The notes under the pieces: generated by a model
Databases searched by the model: none
What the model was told of the DNA's origin: nothing
What the model saw: the letters and a program-made list of their open reading frames with translations, nothing else
Source of the DNA: Pseudanabaena sp. Salubria-1
GTDB lineage: Bacteria > Cyanobacteriota > Cyanobacteriia > Pseudanabaenales > Pseudanabaenaceae
Direction of reading: 5' to 3'
DNA: 64,000 nucleotides
Assembly: GCA_023336205.1 (NCBI GenBank)
Contig: JALQCR010000025.1
Coordinates: 37,997 to 101,996 of the forward strand
In this document: positions 8,980 to 16,072 of the stretch, piece after piece
How the letters are laid out: every line of letters begins with the position of its first letter
How positions within the stretch are numbered: position 1 is the stretch's first letter
Translations under genes and position numbers: made by a program

Positions 8980-9082
8980 TAAGTAGACACGCTTAATTAA
9001 TTACACATCCAAACCCATAAGGTTGCGCCCCCGTGGGGCGCAACCTTATGGGTTTGGATGATTTATTCTGCACAGGTACTTA
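8980..9082. repeat. 103-bp MITE, TAAGTAG/GTACTTA family
   Basis: Begins TAAGTAGACACGCTTAATTA, ends TTCTGCACAGGTACTTA, and has a large internal palindrome built on AAACCCATAAGGTTGCGCCC. The same termini and length occur at 27994-28096, and related copies lie at 30515-30619 and 19424-19618. The ends are imperfect inverted repeats of each other. It abuts the gvpG stop codon. Confidence 0.85.
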
Positions 9083-9084
9083 TC

Positions 9085-9312
9085 TTATTCATTGTTTTCG
9101 TCCATTTCTGCTTCCATTGCTTCTAAAATCTCTTGCTCTTGTGCAGTAAAATCTTCTTCACTGATATCACCAAGATCAAACTTTAGTTGTAAAGTAGTGA
9201 GCCTTTTTTGAAGATTTTCGGTTTTTTCTAACTCAGTAGTTGCTCTTTCTTCAATTTGTTCCGCGATCCAGACTAGTCCATCAAGGGGTGCTGTCAGTAG
9301 TTGCCATATCAT
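9085..9312 (-). CDS. gvpG: Gas vesicle protein GvpG
   Basis: The 75-residue acidic, helical protein matches GvpG along its length: the N-terminal LLTAPLDGLVWIAEQI, a coiled segment ENLQKRL, then LGDISEEDFTAQEQEIL. GvpG is a minor protein that interacts with other Gvp proteins during gas vesicle assembly. It is usually part of a gvp cluster, but no gvpA, gvpN, gvpF or gvpK is found here, so it is an orphan within this window. It is divergent from pyrD (72 bp gap), and its 3' end abuts a MITE. Confidence 0.88.
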   Translation of the reverse strand: MIWQLLTAPLDGLVWIAEQIEERATTELEKTENLQKRLTTLQLKFDLGDISEEDFTAQEQEILEAMEAEMDENNE

Positions 9313-9383
9313 TGGGAAATGTCCTCCTTAATTTCTGATTGCAGGCTGTCGGATTTTGTAAAACAGCCTCATAAACCAAACCT

Positions 9384-10496
9384 ATGCTAAGTGTTGCCTA
9401 CCAATATGGGGTACGCCCCCTTTTATTTTCACTTGATCCTGAAGCTGCGCATCATTTCGCGATCGCCATTTGTCACCGAATTAGTGAATCTCCAATTCTG
9501 CAAGCGATCGCTAAGTCTACCTTTTACTATAACGATTCGCGGCTATCACAAACCTTATGGAACCTTAAATTTGAGAATCCCGTTGGCTTAGCAGCAGGTT
9601 TTGACAAAAATGCGGAAGCGATCGGCGCATGGGAACATCTAGGTTTTGGATTTGCAGAAGTAGGGACAATTACCGCCCATGCTCAGTCTGGCAATCCACA
9701 ACCGCGTTTGTTTCGACTGCCCAGCGATCGCGCAGTTTTAAATCGGATGGGTTTTAATAATCGTGGTGCAGCAGCAACAGCGACTGATCTTAAAAATTAT
9801 TTGCAAGCTCATAAGCTGGGTATTCCCCTTGGGCTTAATCTTGGCAAATCCAAAATTGCGGGGATCGCCGATGCAAAACTAGACTATGCCGAGAGCTTAC
9901 GATCGCTATATGATTTTGGAGACTATTTCGTAGTTAATGTCAGTTCACCAAATACGCCCAATTTGAGGGACTTGCAAGCAACCGATCAACTATGCGCGAT
10001 TCTTGCAGAACTAAATCCAATTAACACCCAGAAAAAACCGATTTTAGTAAAAATCGCCCCTGACTTGAATGATGCTGACATTGTTGAGGTAGTCAAAGCG
10101 AGTCAAGCCTATGGCGTAGCAGGAATTATTGCGACAAACACGACGATTTCTCGTCAAAACTTAACTACTACACATTTGTCCATTACTGGTAAACCTGTTA
10201 CCGAGGAAGCAGGCGGAATTAGTGGTCAACCTGTACGCGATCGCTCTTTGGAAGTGATCAACCTCATCTGGCAAACAACTCAAGGAAGTTTACCGATCAT
10301 CGGTGTGGGAGGCATTTTCACGGCGGAAGATGCTTGGCAAAAGATTACGGCTGGTGCTGCGATCGTACAGGTTTATACAGGCTTAATCTATGAGGGGCCA
10401 ATGATCGTCAAAAATATATTGAAAGGATTGGTTGCCAAGTTAGAAGCAAATGGCTTAGATAATATTCAACAAGCGATCGGGATGTCGCATAAATAA
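9384..10496 (+). CDS. pyrD: Quinone-dependent dihydroorotate dehydrogenase (class 2)
   Basis: Oxidises dihydroorotate to orotate in pyrimidine synthesis, passing electrons to quinone through FMN. The 370-residue protein has the class 2 N-terminal extension (RPLLFSLDPEAAHHF), then AAGFDKNAEAI, NRMGFNNRG, the active-site region VNVSSPNTPNLRDLQ with the class 2 catalytic serine, and IIATNTTISR and GVGGIFTAEDAW for phosphate binding. The start ATG at 9384 gives the usual length. A bidirectional terminator follows. Confidence 0.95.
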   Translation: MLSVAYQYGVRPLLFSLDPEAAHHFAIAICHRISESPILQAIAKSTFYYNDSRLSQTLWNLKFENPVGLAAGFDKNAEAIGAWEHLGFGFAEVGTITAHAQSGNPQPRLFRLPSDRAVLNRMGFNNRGAAATATDLKNYLQAHKLGIPLGLNLGKSKIAGIADAKLDYAESLRSLYDFGDYFVVNVSSPNTPNLRDLQATDQLCAILAELNPINTQKKPILVKIAPDLNDADIVEVVKASQAYGVAGIIATNTTISRQNLTTTHLSITGKPVTEEAGGISGQPVRDRSLEVINLIWQTTQGSLPIIGVGGIFTAEDAWQKITAGAAIVQVYTGLIYEGPMIVKNILKGLVAKLEANGLDNIQQAIGMSHK

Positions 10497-10529
10497 GAAA
10501 AAGACGGGCAAAGCCCGTCTTTTTCTTAT
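10493..10529. terminator. Bidirectional terminator between pyrD and the 10526 gene
   Basis: The stem AAGAAAAAGACGGGC/GCCCGTCTTTTTCTT with an AAA loop is flanked by A- and T-rich arms and overlaps the 3' ends of two converging genes. Confidence 0.8.
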
Positions 10530-11122
10530 TGGAATGGTAGTAAAAGAATACTCAAAATTGTAAAGATCTCATTAATGAAATAATCTCGCTGATCAATTTT
10601 GAGAGTGCGATCACATAGTTGCATAAATTTCCAATCTGTCCCTGTTGTCACACATCCATAAATGGGTTGGTCGGCTAAACCAGTTTTCGCATTTACTATT
10701 TGTGCAGCGATCATCTCGGCTGCACATTGCCCTAAACCTGATTTAATATTTTCATTTTTGGCTTCAACCAACATCAAGACAGGCGATCGCACTTCATAGG
10801 AATCCTTGATCGCGCTGAGAATATAGTCGCAGTAACCTGTCAATCCTTGTGTCGGATCGATATTAAATTCTGTGCCAGAGAAAAATCCAATTTCATAATT
10901 GAGATGACGACGTACCTCTAGGAGCACAGGTGCAATCACCATTTCTGATCTAGCTTTTTCGGTATTGATCGCGGTAGCTAGGGCAAGGTTTTCATCCAGT
11001 GTAGTAATTAAATAATCACTAGCTGTAGTTGGCAAAATATTGAGAAAAAGACTTTTTGGCTCTTCGACAACTAGCCCAAAAGTCTCTCGAACACGAGATA
11101 GGTTGAAGTCACTGTAAGCCAT
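10526..11122 (-). CDS. Conserved cyanobacterial protein, possible PD-(D/E)XK-like fold
   Basis: A 198-residue soluble protein, not assigned to a named family. It contains TQGLTGYCDYIL followed by SPVLMLVEAKNENI and GLGQCAAEMIAA. A D...(E/V)xK pattern after a hydrophobic strand is typical of restriction-like nuclease folds, which is inference only. A following YGCVTTGTDWKFM segment resembles the C-terminal strand often seen in type I restriction R-like accessory proteins. It sits between pyrD and atpC with separate terminators, so it is probably its own transcription unit. Confidence 0.6.
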   Translation of the reverse strand: MAYSDFNLSRVRETFGLVVEEPKSLFLNILPTTASDYLITTLDENLALATAINTEKARSEMVIAPVLLEVRRHLNYEIGFFSGTEFNIDPTQGLTGYCDYILSAIKDSYEVRSPVLMLVEAKNENIKSGLGQCAAEMIAAQIVNAKTGLADQPIYGCVTTGTDWKFMQLCDRTLKIDQRDYFINEIFTILSILLLPFQ

Positions 11123-11138
11123 GTTAATTTCCCCAGAA

Positions 11139-11170
11139 TAAAAAAGGCGGCGTATAGCGCCGCCTTTTTT
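11139..11170 (-). terminator. Terminator of atpC
   Basis: The stem AAAAAAGGCGGCG/CGCCGCCTTTTTT with a short TATAG loop lies immediately after the atpC stop codon. Confidence 0.75.
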
Positions 11171-11173
11171 GGT

Positions 11174-12121
11174 TTAAGTTAGAGCGGCTGCGCCACCAAC
11201 TACTTCCAAAATTTCTTGAGTAATCGCGGCTTGACGAGCTTTGTTGTACTGCAAAGTTAGGGACTTAATCAGGTCGCCTGCATTTTCAGTAGCGTTGTTC
11301 ATTGCTGTCATCCGTGCTGCGAGTTCGCTCGCTACGGATTCTTGCAAAGCTCGGAGAATCTGGTTACTCAGATATAAAGGTAACAAAGCATCAAGGATTT
11401 GTTCAGGATTTTGTTCAAAGAGCAATTCCTTCGGCAATTCCTTGACGGTAATTTCCCTTTTTTCGCGCTCGACTTGGAATTTGCCACCACGAGTAATTAG
11501 GCGGAAAATTTCATCGTCTTGAGGCTCTAGTCCTTGAGGCTCAAGGGGCAATAGAGTTTGGAGAACAGGACGAGAGCTAATCAGAGATACAAAGCGGGTA
11601 TAGATCAGCTCTAAGCGATCAATCACACCGCCCAGAAAAGCTGAAGTAATTTCATCGCCGATCGCATTGGCTTCGGCAGCATTAGGAATTTGATTTAAGC
11701 TAACGAACTTAGCAGCGATAGGTTGCTCACGACGGGCAAAGTATTGTGCCGCCTTACGTCCGACCAAGATAAAGGTGTAATTAATACCTTGTTCTTTTAG
11801 TTCTTTAGCACGGGCTTCAGCGCGGCGAATAATGGTTGAGTTATAGCCACCACAAAGACCGCGATCGCCTGAAATTACCAGAAGACCAACGGTTTTGACA
11901 GGACGTTTTTCAAGCAAAGGCAGACTGACATCCTCGAAAGAGATACGCTGCTGGAGACGATATAGGACTTGAGCGAGGCGATCGGCAAAAGGACGCGTGG
12001 CAAGAACTTGCTGCTGAGCGCGTCTGACCTTTGCGGCTGCGACAAGACGCATTGCTTCAGTTATCTTGCGAGTATTCTTAACAGTGCCGATGCGATCGCG
12101 GATGGATTTGAGGTTAGCCAT
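11174..12121 (-). CDS. atpC: ATP synthase F1 gamma subunit
   Basis: The gamma subunit is the central rotor shaft of F1 on the thylakoid membrane. The 315 residues include the N-terminal MANLKSIRDRIGTVKNTRKITEAM, the SGDRGLCGGYN motif and the C-terminal helix NAGDLIKSLTLQYNKARQAAITQE. An extra stretch at about 195-230 (PLEPQGLEPQDDEI and following) is the cyanobacterial/chloroplast insertion. It lacks the regulatory cysteine pair of plant gamma, as expected for cyanobacteria. It is alone here, apart from the other atp genes, as is common in cyanobacteria. Confidence 0.95.
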   Translation of the reverse strand: MANLKSIRDRIGTVKNTRKITEAMRLVAAAKVRRAQQQVLATRPFADRLAQVLYRLQQRISFEDVSLPLLEKRPVKTVGLLVISGDRGLCGGYNSTIIRRAEARAKELKEQGINYTFILVGRKAAQYFARREQPIAAKFVSLNQIPNAAEANAIGDEITSAFLGGVIDRLELIYTRFVSLISSRPVLQTLLPLEPQGLEPQDDEIFRLITRGGKFQVEREKREITVKELPKELLFEQNPEQILDALLPLYLSNQILRALQESVASELAARMTAMNNATENAGDLIKSLTLQYNKARQAAITQEILEVVGGAAALT

Positions 12122-12252
12122 GAAACTAAATTGCTACTTGCTATTGAATACTATGGAGAATTTGGAATATCACAGAAGACACTTAAGTATCCTAAGTATC
12201 TTAATAAAAAATTGCGCCTTCAAACCGCAAACTAATGTATATCCTTGAAATT

Positions 12253-12326
12253 GATCCCCCCCAGCCCCCCTTAAAAAGGGGGAAGAATTTCTTCTCCCCC
12301 CTTTTTAAGGGGGTTTGAGGGGGATC
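12253..12326. repeat. 74-bp palindromic repeat with GATCCCCC termini
   Basis: Begins GATCCCCCCCAGCCCCCC, ends GGGGTTTGAGGGGGATC, with inner arms CCTTAAAAAGGGGG and CCCCCTTTTTAAGG. It lies in the 236-bp gap between the divergent atpC and thiG genes. The rest of that gap shows no coding region. I found no TPP riboswitch pattern (CTGAGA plus ACC box) in front of thiG. Confidence 0.8.
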
Positions 12327-12357
12327 TAAACCTTATATTTTTCGTTAATTCCTTGAT

Positions 12358-13221
12358 ATGATCGCCTCCTCACCTTCCTTTAACCCAATTTTTACAACAA
12401 ATAGCCAAATATCTGATGTTAATGATTCATCAGATGATTTTCTCGAAATTGCGGGGCGTAAGTTCCGATCGCGCTTAATGACTGGCTCAGGAAAATATGC
12501 CAACTTCGAGGTAATGCGTCAGGCGATCGCCGCCAGTGGTTGCGAGATCGTCACCGTGGCAGTGCGGCGCGTTCAAACTAACGCGGCAGGACATGAAGGG
12601 CTAGCCGAAGCGATCGACTGGAGCAAATATTGGCTATTGCCAAACACGGCGGGCTGTCAAACTGCCGATGAAGCAGTGCGTGTAGCCAGATTGGGGCGCG
12701 AGATGGCAAAAATATTGGGTCAAGAAGATAATAATTTTGTGAAGCTGGAAGTAATCCCCGATCTTAAATATTTGCTGCCCGATCCGCTTGGCACTTGTAA
12801 AGCCGCCGAACAACTCGTCAAAGAAGGCTTTGCAGTCTTACCTTATATCAATGCTGATCCCAGACTTGCGAAAACCCTTGAGGAAATTGGTTGCGTTACC
12901 GTGATGCCCCTCGGTTCGCCCATTGGTTCAGGACAAGGCATTAATAATGCTGCGAATATCAGGATTATTATCGAAGAATCGAAAGTGCCTGTAGTTGTCG
13001 ATGCAGGAATCGGTGTCCCCAGTGAGGCATCCGCCGCAATGGAAATGGGCGCGACCGCTTTGTTAGTAAATACAGCGATCGCCTGTGCGAATAATCCTGT
13101 GGCAATGGGTCGAGCGATGGGAATGGCAACTGAGGCAGGACGCGCCGCTTATCTGTCAGGACGAATTCCAGTCAAAGCATATGCTAGTGCCAGTTCCCCG
13201 ATGACAGGACTAGTTTCATAA
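12358..13221 (+). CDS. thiG: Thiazole synthase
   Basis: ThiG makes the thiazole phosphate half of thiamine from 1-deoxyxylulose 5-phosphate, dehydroglycine/iminoglycine and ThiS thiocarboxylate. After a non-conserved N-terminal 30 residues the TIM-barrel protein shows GRKFRSRLMTGSGKY, VAVRRVQ, the NTAGCQTADEAVR region, KLEVIPD with the catalytic lysine, VMPLGSPIGSGQGI and VPVVVDAGIGVPSEA. The 287-residue length is slightly long because of the N-terminal tail. thiE is 11 kb away and no thiS, thiO or thiF lies alongside. Confidence 0.93.
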   Translation: MIASSPSFNPIFTTNSQISDVNDSSDDFLEIAGRKFRSRLMTGSGKYANFEVMRQAIAASGCEIVTVAVRRVQTNAAGHEGLAEAIDWSKYWLLPNTAGCQTADEAVRVARLGREMAKILGQEDNNFVKLEVIPDLKYLLPDPLGTCKAAEQLVKEGFAVLPYINADPRLAKTLEEIGCVTVMPLGSPIGSGQGINNAANIRIIIEESKVPVVVDAGIGVPSEASAAMEMGATALLVNTAIACANNPVAMGRAMGMATEAGRAAYLSGRIPVKAYASASSPMTGLVS

Positions 13222-13258
13222 ATAAAAAGAGCGCGTGGCGCTCTTTTTTTATGAAACT
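13212..13258. terminator. Bidirectional terminator between thiG and the PIN gene
   Basis: Stem around AAAAAGAGCGC/GCGCTCTTTTT, extended by AGTTTCAT/ATGAAACT arms, placed between converging genes. Confidence 0.75.
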
Positions 13259-13791
13259 CGACTAGTAAAAATTGGTACATTTTTTTGCAAAAGCGTTAAC
13301 AGTTCGGATACGGAAAGCTTTGGACGCTTTAAATCACTTGCTTGCTGTTCAATCACTATTCGCATCATTTCAGGGAACAAATCATACAAGTGAGTCAAGA
13401 ACTGGTCGGCACTCTGAGCCTCGATCTGAAATTTACTCAAGGAATCTAAGGTGAAATGCTTCAGATTATCCGTGACAATCACCTGAGCTTTTGCAGTTAA
13501 AGCTGCTGCGAGGACATGGCGATCACCTTCATCATTATCCATGCAAGGAAGCAGTGATTCAGGCACATCGACCATTGCCTCAGGAAAGGATAAATTCATG
13601 ATTTTACAGACAATCTCGGCTTTTTCAGATGTAAGCTGCTTATTAATGATTAAGTTGCGAAATGTTCCATCTAGGATTTCTGATGACCAATGCGCCCGAT
13701 ACAAATTTACTTCCGCCGCTCGAAGTAAAGTATCTCTTAGATACATTGGATAAAGAACACATGAATCAAGAATAACGGGAAATACTGCCAT
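13249..13791 (-). CDS. PIN-domain protein, probable toxin of a toxin-antitoxin pair
   Basis: The 180-residue protein begins VILDSCVLYPMYLRD with the first conserved PIN aspartate. It continues with a mid-protein acidic site, then DNDEGDRHVLAAAL and QVIVTDNLKHF, the pattern of PIN ribonucleases of the COG1569/VapC-like group. Its start lies 5 bp after the stop of the upstream HTH gene, which indicates an operon. Toxicity is inferred from family and arrangement. The ribonuclease target cannot be read from sequence. Confidence 0.82.
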   Translation of the reverse strand: MAVFPVILDSCVLYPMYLRDTLLRAAEVNLYRAHWSSEILDGTFRNLIINKQLTSEKAEIVCKIMNLSFPEAMVDVPESLLPCMDNDEGDRHVLAAALTAKAQVIVTDNLKHFTLDSLSKFQIEAQSADQFLTHLYDLFPEMMRIVIEQQASDLKRPKLSVSELLTLLQKNVPIFTSRVS

Positions 13792-13796
13792 TGGGT

Positions 13797-14249
13797 CTAA
13801 TTGGCTTCTGGTGCATTATAAAATCCCAAATCTTGACTTAATTCAGTCAGTTCTATCAGATTTCTGCGGCGTTGACTGTCTCGATGTTGTTTGTAGTTGA
13901 TTAGATCCTTGAATAAAATACGACGATGAGTTCCTTTCATCTCATAGGCAATCAGTCCTTGATCCAACAGTTTGTATAGATAAGGTCGGGAAACATTGAG
14001 TAAGTCAGCAGCCTCTTGGCTACTGAGAAAATGATTATAGGGAACCAAAGAAATCGTTTGCCCTGCTGCCATCATCTGTATAACTTGGATAAGCACTTGA
14101 TAAATGGACTCAGGCAAGGTTATCTGTTCATTATCCATGCCAACAAGCTTAGGGTGAGCTTTGGCTAGCATAACCTCTAAGCGATGGATTGTTTGAGTGT
14201 CTAAATCTGGAGCAAAAACACTGTCTGGCAAGTCGATTATTTTGATCAC
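13797..14249 (-). CDS. Excisionase-type helix-turn-helix protein, probable antitoxin
   Basis: A 150-residue protein with the MerR/excisionase-like motif FLSSQEAADLLNVSRPYLYKLLDQG at about residues 80-105. This is followed by a short basic tail (RQRRN-type). This domain is typical of antitoxins paired with COG1569 PIN toxins. It is the first gene of the pair and likely represses its own promoter in the 75-bp gap before the glycosyltransferase gene. Confidence 0.8.
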   Translation of the reverse strand: MIKIIDLPDSVFAPDLDTQTIHRLEVMLAKAHPKLVGMDNEQITLPESIYQVLIQVIQMMAAGQTISLVPYNHFLSSQEAADLLNVSRPYLYKLLDQGLIAYEMKGTHRRILFKDLINYKQHRDSQRRRNLIELTELSQDLGFYNAPEAN

Positions 14250-14324
14250 AAGGTTTTGTTAACAGCTCACTTCAGACAAATATTAGCACAAGTGTAATAA
14301 GTGTATTCAACAGTGGGAATCACC

Positions 14325-15332
14325 TTAAAACTTGAATTTTTTTTTGACCTTTGACCATATTCTCTGCGATCGCAGTTTCAGCACTTGCCAATAATCTAAG
14401 TCGGGAATATTACTTTGATATAACTGCTTGTGATCAAAAAACTCATTTAGCTCCGTCAAAATCACCTGTAATCGCATGATGATATTTTCAGGACGATGCT
14501 CTTCTAATAATGTTGGCGATAAAGATAGCTTTTGATTGGTCTGAATTACTTTGAGAATCCGTTGCATATCAAACTCTTGTGAATATCCTGCAATCTTGTA
14601 ACAGTTAAAAGCTGGATCTAAATAATCTGATAAGCCATGATTGACGCTCGAAAAGACTTGGCAGCCACAGGCTAGAGCCTCCATCGGTTGCAGTCCAAAT
14701 CCTTCAGTAACACCTTGAACTGCCCAATATTCTGCGGAATCGTAGAGATAAACCTTGGCGCGATTAAATAATCCTTCCAAATCTTCAACATAATAATCAA
14801 TTACTTCTAAGCAGCATTTTTGCTGGAGCGCAGGAATCAATTGACGCATCAAATAACTAGAAGATTTTCGTGCCTGTACTAGTACATCAATATCGCGATC
14901 GCGATGTTGATCTTGAAAATTATTGGAGATTTCATTTGGCAAATAATAAATTAATGAATGCGGCGATCGCTGTCCCCAATATCCGAGCGTATTACGACTG
15001 ACCGTAATAATTGGCACACTAGCGGGTAAATTAAATCCATATTCCGCACTATGGGCATGGTAAATCGCATTCAAACGTTTTAGTTTAGGGGCTAACTTGG
15101 CAACATCAAACCCCCAACTCATCACAAAAATCACATCATCCAAAGCCCGAAATGTATCGTCTCCTTTCAGTAAGTCATCTAGCCATAAATGCCCTTTTTC
15201 TCGTTGACGATAGGTGACTACTTCCGCAGGACAAACTTTTTTAACTAATTCCAAGGTTTTTAGCTCAGCCCATAATCCGCCGCAAGCGAATTTATTGGTA
15301 GTTCCTGGTAGCAAAAAGTATAGTCTTCTCAT
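14325..15332 (-). CDS. Glycosyltransferase, GT-B type
   Basis: Residues 1-10 (RRLYFLLPGT) and GGLWAELKTLELVKK resemble the N-terminal Rossmann half of family 1/4-like glycosyltransferases. The C-terminal half has YDSAEYWAVQGVTEGFGLQPMEALACG, the EGFG(L)xxxEAxxCG nucleotide-sugar motif, with a catalytic-site E. The protein is 335 residues and cytoplasmic. The sugar donor and acceptor are unknown. It stands alone, divergent from a membrane protein gene. Confidence 0.8.
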   Translation of the reverse strand: MRRLYFLLPGTTNKFACGGLWAELKTLELVKKVCPAEVVTYRQREKGHLWLDDLLKGDDTFRALDDVIFVMSWGFDVAKLAPKLKRLNAIYHAHSAEYGFNLPASVPIITVSRNTLGYWGQRSPHSLIYYLPNEISNNFQDQHRDRDIDVLVQARKSSSYLMRQLIPALQQKCCLEVIDYYVEDLEGLFNRAKVYLYDSAEYWAVQGVTEGFGLQPMEALACGCQVFSSVNHGLSDYLDPAFNCYKIAGYSQEFDMQRILKVIQTNQKLSLSPTLLEEHRPENIIMRLQVILTELNEFFDHKQLYQSNIPDLDYWQVLKLRSQRIWSKVKKKFKF

Positions 15333-15362
15333 TTATCAAGTTCAAATATTAGGCTCAAATCC

Positions 15363-15962
15363 TTGTTAAACAAGTTTAGGGTAAAAGAGATAACCAGCAA
15401 AAAACTCCATTGGAGTTTTTTGCCTTTGTGGATTGTGGCTACATCTTTCAGTTATGCAGGCGGAGGCAAAGTTAGTGGTTTTGTTTCAGACTATGTAACG
15501 GGCGATTTTGGAGTATTTCTGAGTTTTGCCGTGATGAGTTTGGCGATCGCCATAGCCCAGTGGTTAGTGATCAGGCGATATATTGGCGGCTTGGGATGGT
15601 TATGGACAACCTTAGTAGGCGGTGCGGTGGGCGGATCACTCAGTTCATGGGCAAGTTTTCAATTAGCGGTTACCTATGGTGATGCGGTGGATTTATTAGC
15701 GATATATGCTTGTTTACGGGGTTTTTCGACGGGATTTATGCAGTGGACATGGATGAAACAGCACTTTAAGCGATCGGGATGGTGGATTGTGGGTACTACG
15801 GGCAGTTGGTATGTGGGCGTAATGGTGGGGAGTCTATTGATCAAACAGTTGGGATATTTTTTAACGCTGGTTGTCGGGGCAATTTACGGATTGCTGACAG
15901 GGATCACCTTGCTTTTATTTTTCTGGGATCGGTTTAATTCCTCTCAAGCCCCAAATAAATGA
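15363..15962 (+). CDS. Hypothetical integral membrane protein
   Basis: 199 residues with about five hydrophobic helices: LPLWIVATSFSYA, FLSFAVMSLAIAIAQWLV, LWTTLVGGAVGGSL, WWIVGTTGSWYVGVMVGSLL and the final LVVGAIYGLLTGITLLLFFW. Several Gly-rich helices and QW pairs (AQWLV, MQWTW) recur, a pattern seen in small cyanobacterial membrane proteins of unknown role. The frame opens with TTG at 15363. No nearer ATG gives all helices, so the start is uncertain. Confidence 0.6.
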   Translation: MLNKFRVKEITSKKLHWSFLPLWIVATSFSYAGGGKVSGFVSDYVTGDFGVFLSFAVMSLAIAIAQWLVIRRYIGGLGWLWTTLVGGAVGGSLSSWASFQLAVTYGDAVDLLAIYACLRGFSTGFMQWTWMKQHFKRSGWWIVGTTGSWYVGVMVGSLLIKQLGYFLTLVVGAIYGLLTGITLLLFFWDRFNSSQAPNK

Positions 15963-15995
15963 AGGCGGCGCAAAGCGCTACCTTCATTTATTTGG
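15951..15995 (+). terminator. Hairpin after the membrane protein gene
   Basis: Outer arms CCAAATAAATGAAGG and its complement enclose the GGCGCAAAGCGC core. It overlaps the stop codon of the preceding gene. Confidence 0.65.
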
Positions 15996-16072
15996 CGTTT
16001 GAATTGTTATACCTCCCATTTTCTAGGCGCACTAAAGTTACACTAAGACATAAGTTCATATGATGATTAGGC

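Noticed and set aside
10526..11122. Type I restriction enzyme subunit
   Set aside because: Only a weak D...EAK pattern supports it; no methylase or specificity gene is nearby.
12122..12357. Possible TPP riboswitch before thiG
   Set aside because: The conserved CTGAGA and ACC-box elements are absent; only a palindromic repeat is present.
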